Source: Candidatus Nitrosymbiomonas sp. | GTDB taxonomy: Bacteria; Sysuimicrobiota; Sysuimicrobiia; Sysuimicrobiales; Humicultoraceae | Assembly (NCBI GenBank): GCA_020724185.1 | Contig: DYHL01000021.1 | Coordinates: 1-17,886, forward strand | DNA: 17,886 nucleotides | Reading direction: 5' to 3' | Shown: in pieces, positions 17,784 through 17,886 of the stretch | Numbering within the stretch: the first letter of the stretch is position 1 | How the letters are laid out: every line of letters begins with the position of its first letter | Made by a program: the position numbers and the translations under genes | The notes under the pieces: generated by a model | What the model was told of the DNA's origin: nothing | The model's input: only the letters and a program-made list of their open reading frames with translations | Database searches by the model: none

Positions 17784-17886
17784 GCTACGCCCTCGAACTC
17801 TACATTACTCGACTGAACGCGATTTGGAAGATGCCTGGCGCGGTTGTGGCGAGGGGGACAATTGCGGGAACCGGTTGTGGTCCGGG
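17784..17886 (-). promoter_or_regulatory. Upstream region of the kdpD-like gene with a 9-bp direct repeat
   Basis: This stretch of about 100 bases up to the right edge probably holds the promoter of the kdpDE-kimA unit. CGGTTGTGG occurs at 17841-17849 and again at 17872-17880, 31 bases apart start to start, about three helical turns. A weak promoter-like pair (TTCCAA, 16 bases, TAATGT on the minus strand) lies nearer the gene. No coding sequence is apparent. Confidence 0.3.

Overview
The window is GC-rich chromosomal DNA from a bacterium, about 65-70% GC by eye, densely packed and with frequent GTG/TTG starts. The ispH-der-plsY run resembles the gene order of Bacillota and related high-GC, poorly cultivated terrabacterial lineages. 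The sequence alone does not fix the taxon. I see no rRNA, tRNA, CRISPR array or insertion sequence.

Block 1 (2-4270, + strand) is an ABC importer cut by the left edge: an ATPase and an FbpB/PhnU-type fused permease, followed by a HAD-IIA phosphatase and a glycerophosphodiester phosphodiesterase. Spacing is overlapping or within 10 nt, so it looks like one operon. Block 2 (10156-4258, - strand) is a tripartite tricarboxylate transporter, tctC-tctB-tctA, followed with almost no spacing by a Gfo/Idh/MocA oxidoreductase and an FAD glycerol-3-phosphate (G3P) dehydrogenase. Its last gene overlaps the last gene of block 1 tail to tail by 13 nt. Both blocks touch G3P: the phosphodiesterase releases it and the dehydrogenase oxidises it to DHAP. 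A perfect 11-bp hairpin sits between tctC and tctB.

Block 3 (10317-13140, + strand) diverges from tctC and holds the housekeeping genes ispH (TTG start), der and plsY, joined by stop/start overlaps. PlsY also consumes G3P.

Block 4 (17783-13237, - strand) is a potassium-type module: a short KdpD-like sensor kinase, a KdpE-like response regulator and a KimA-like K+ transporter with a C-terminal USP-like domain. No kdpFABC pump gene is in view, so the natural target of the two-component system is the KimA gene itself. As written, the kinase gene has a one-base deletion near 16567-16568 that puts the last 100 residues of its ATPase domain out of frame.

The points most worth a second look are the kinase frameshift, the KdpDE-KimA arrangement with its extra N-terminal membrane hairpin on KimA, the tctC/tctB hairpin, and the unusual partners of the two transporters. 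I did not find a clearly unprecedented system; the novelty is in arrangement rather than in unrecognisable genes.
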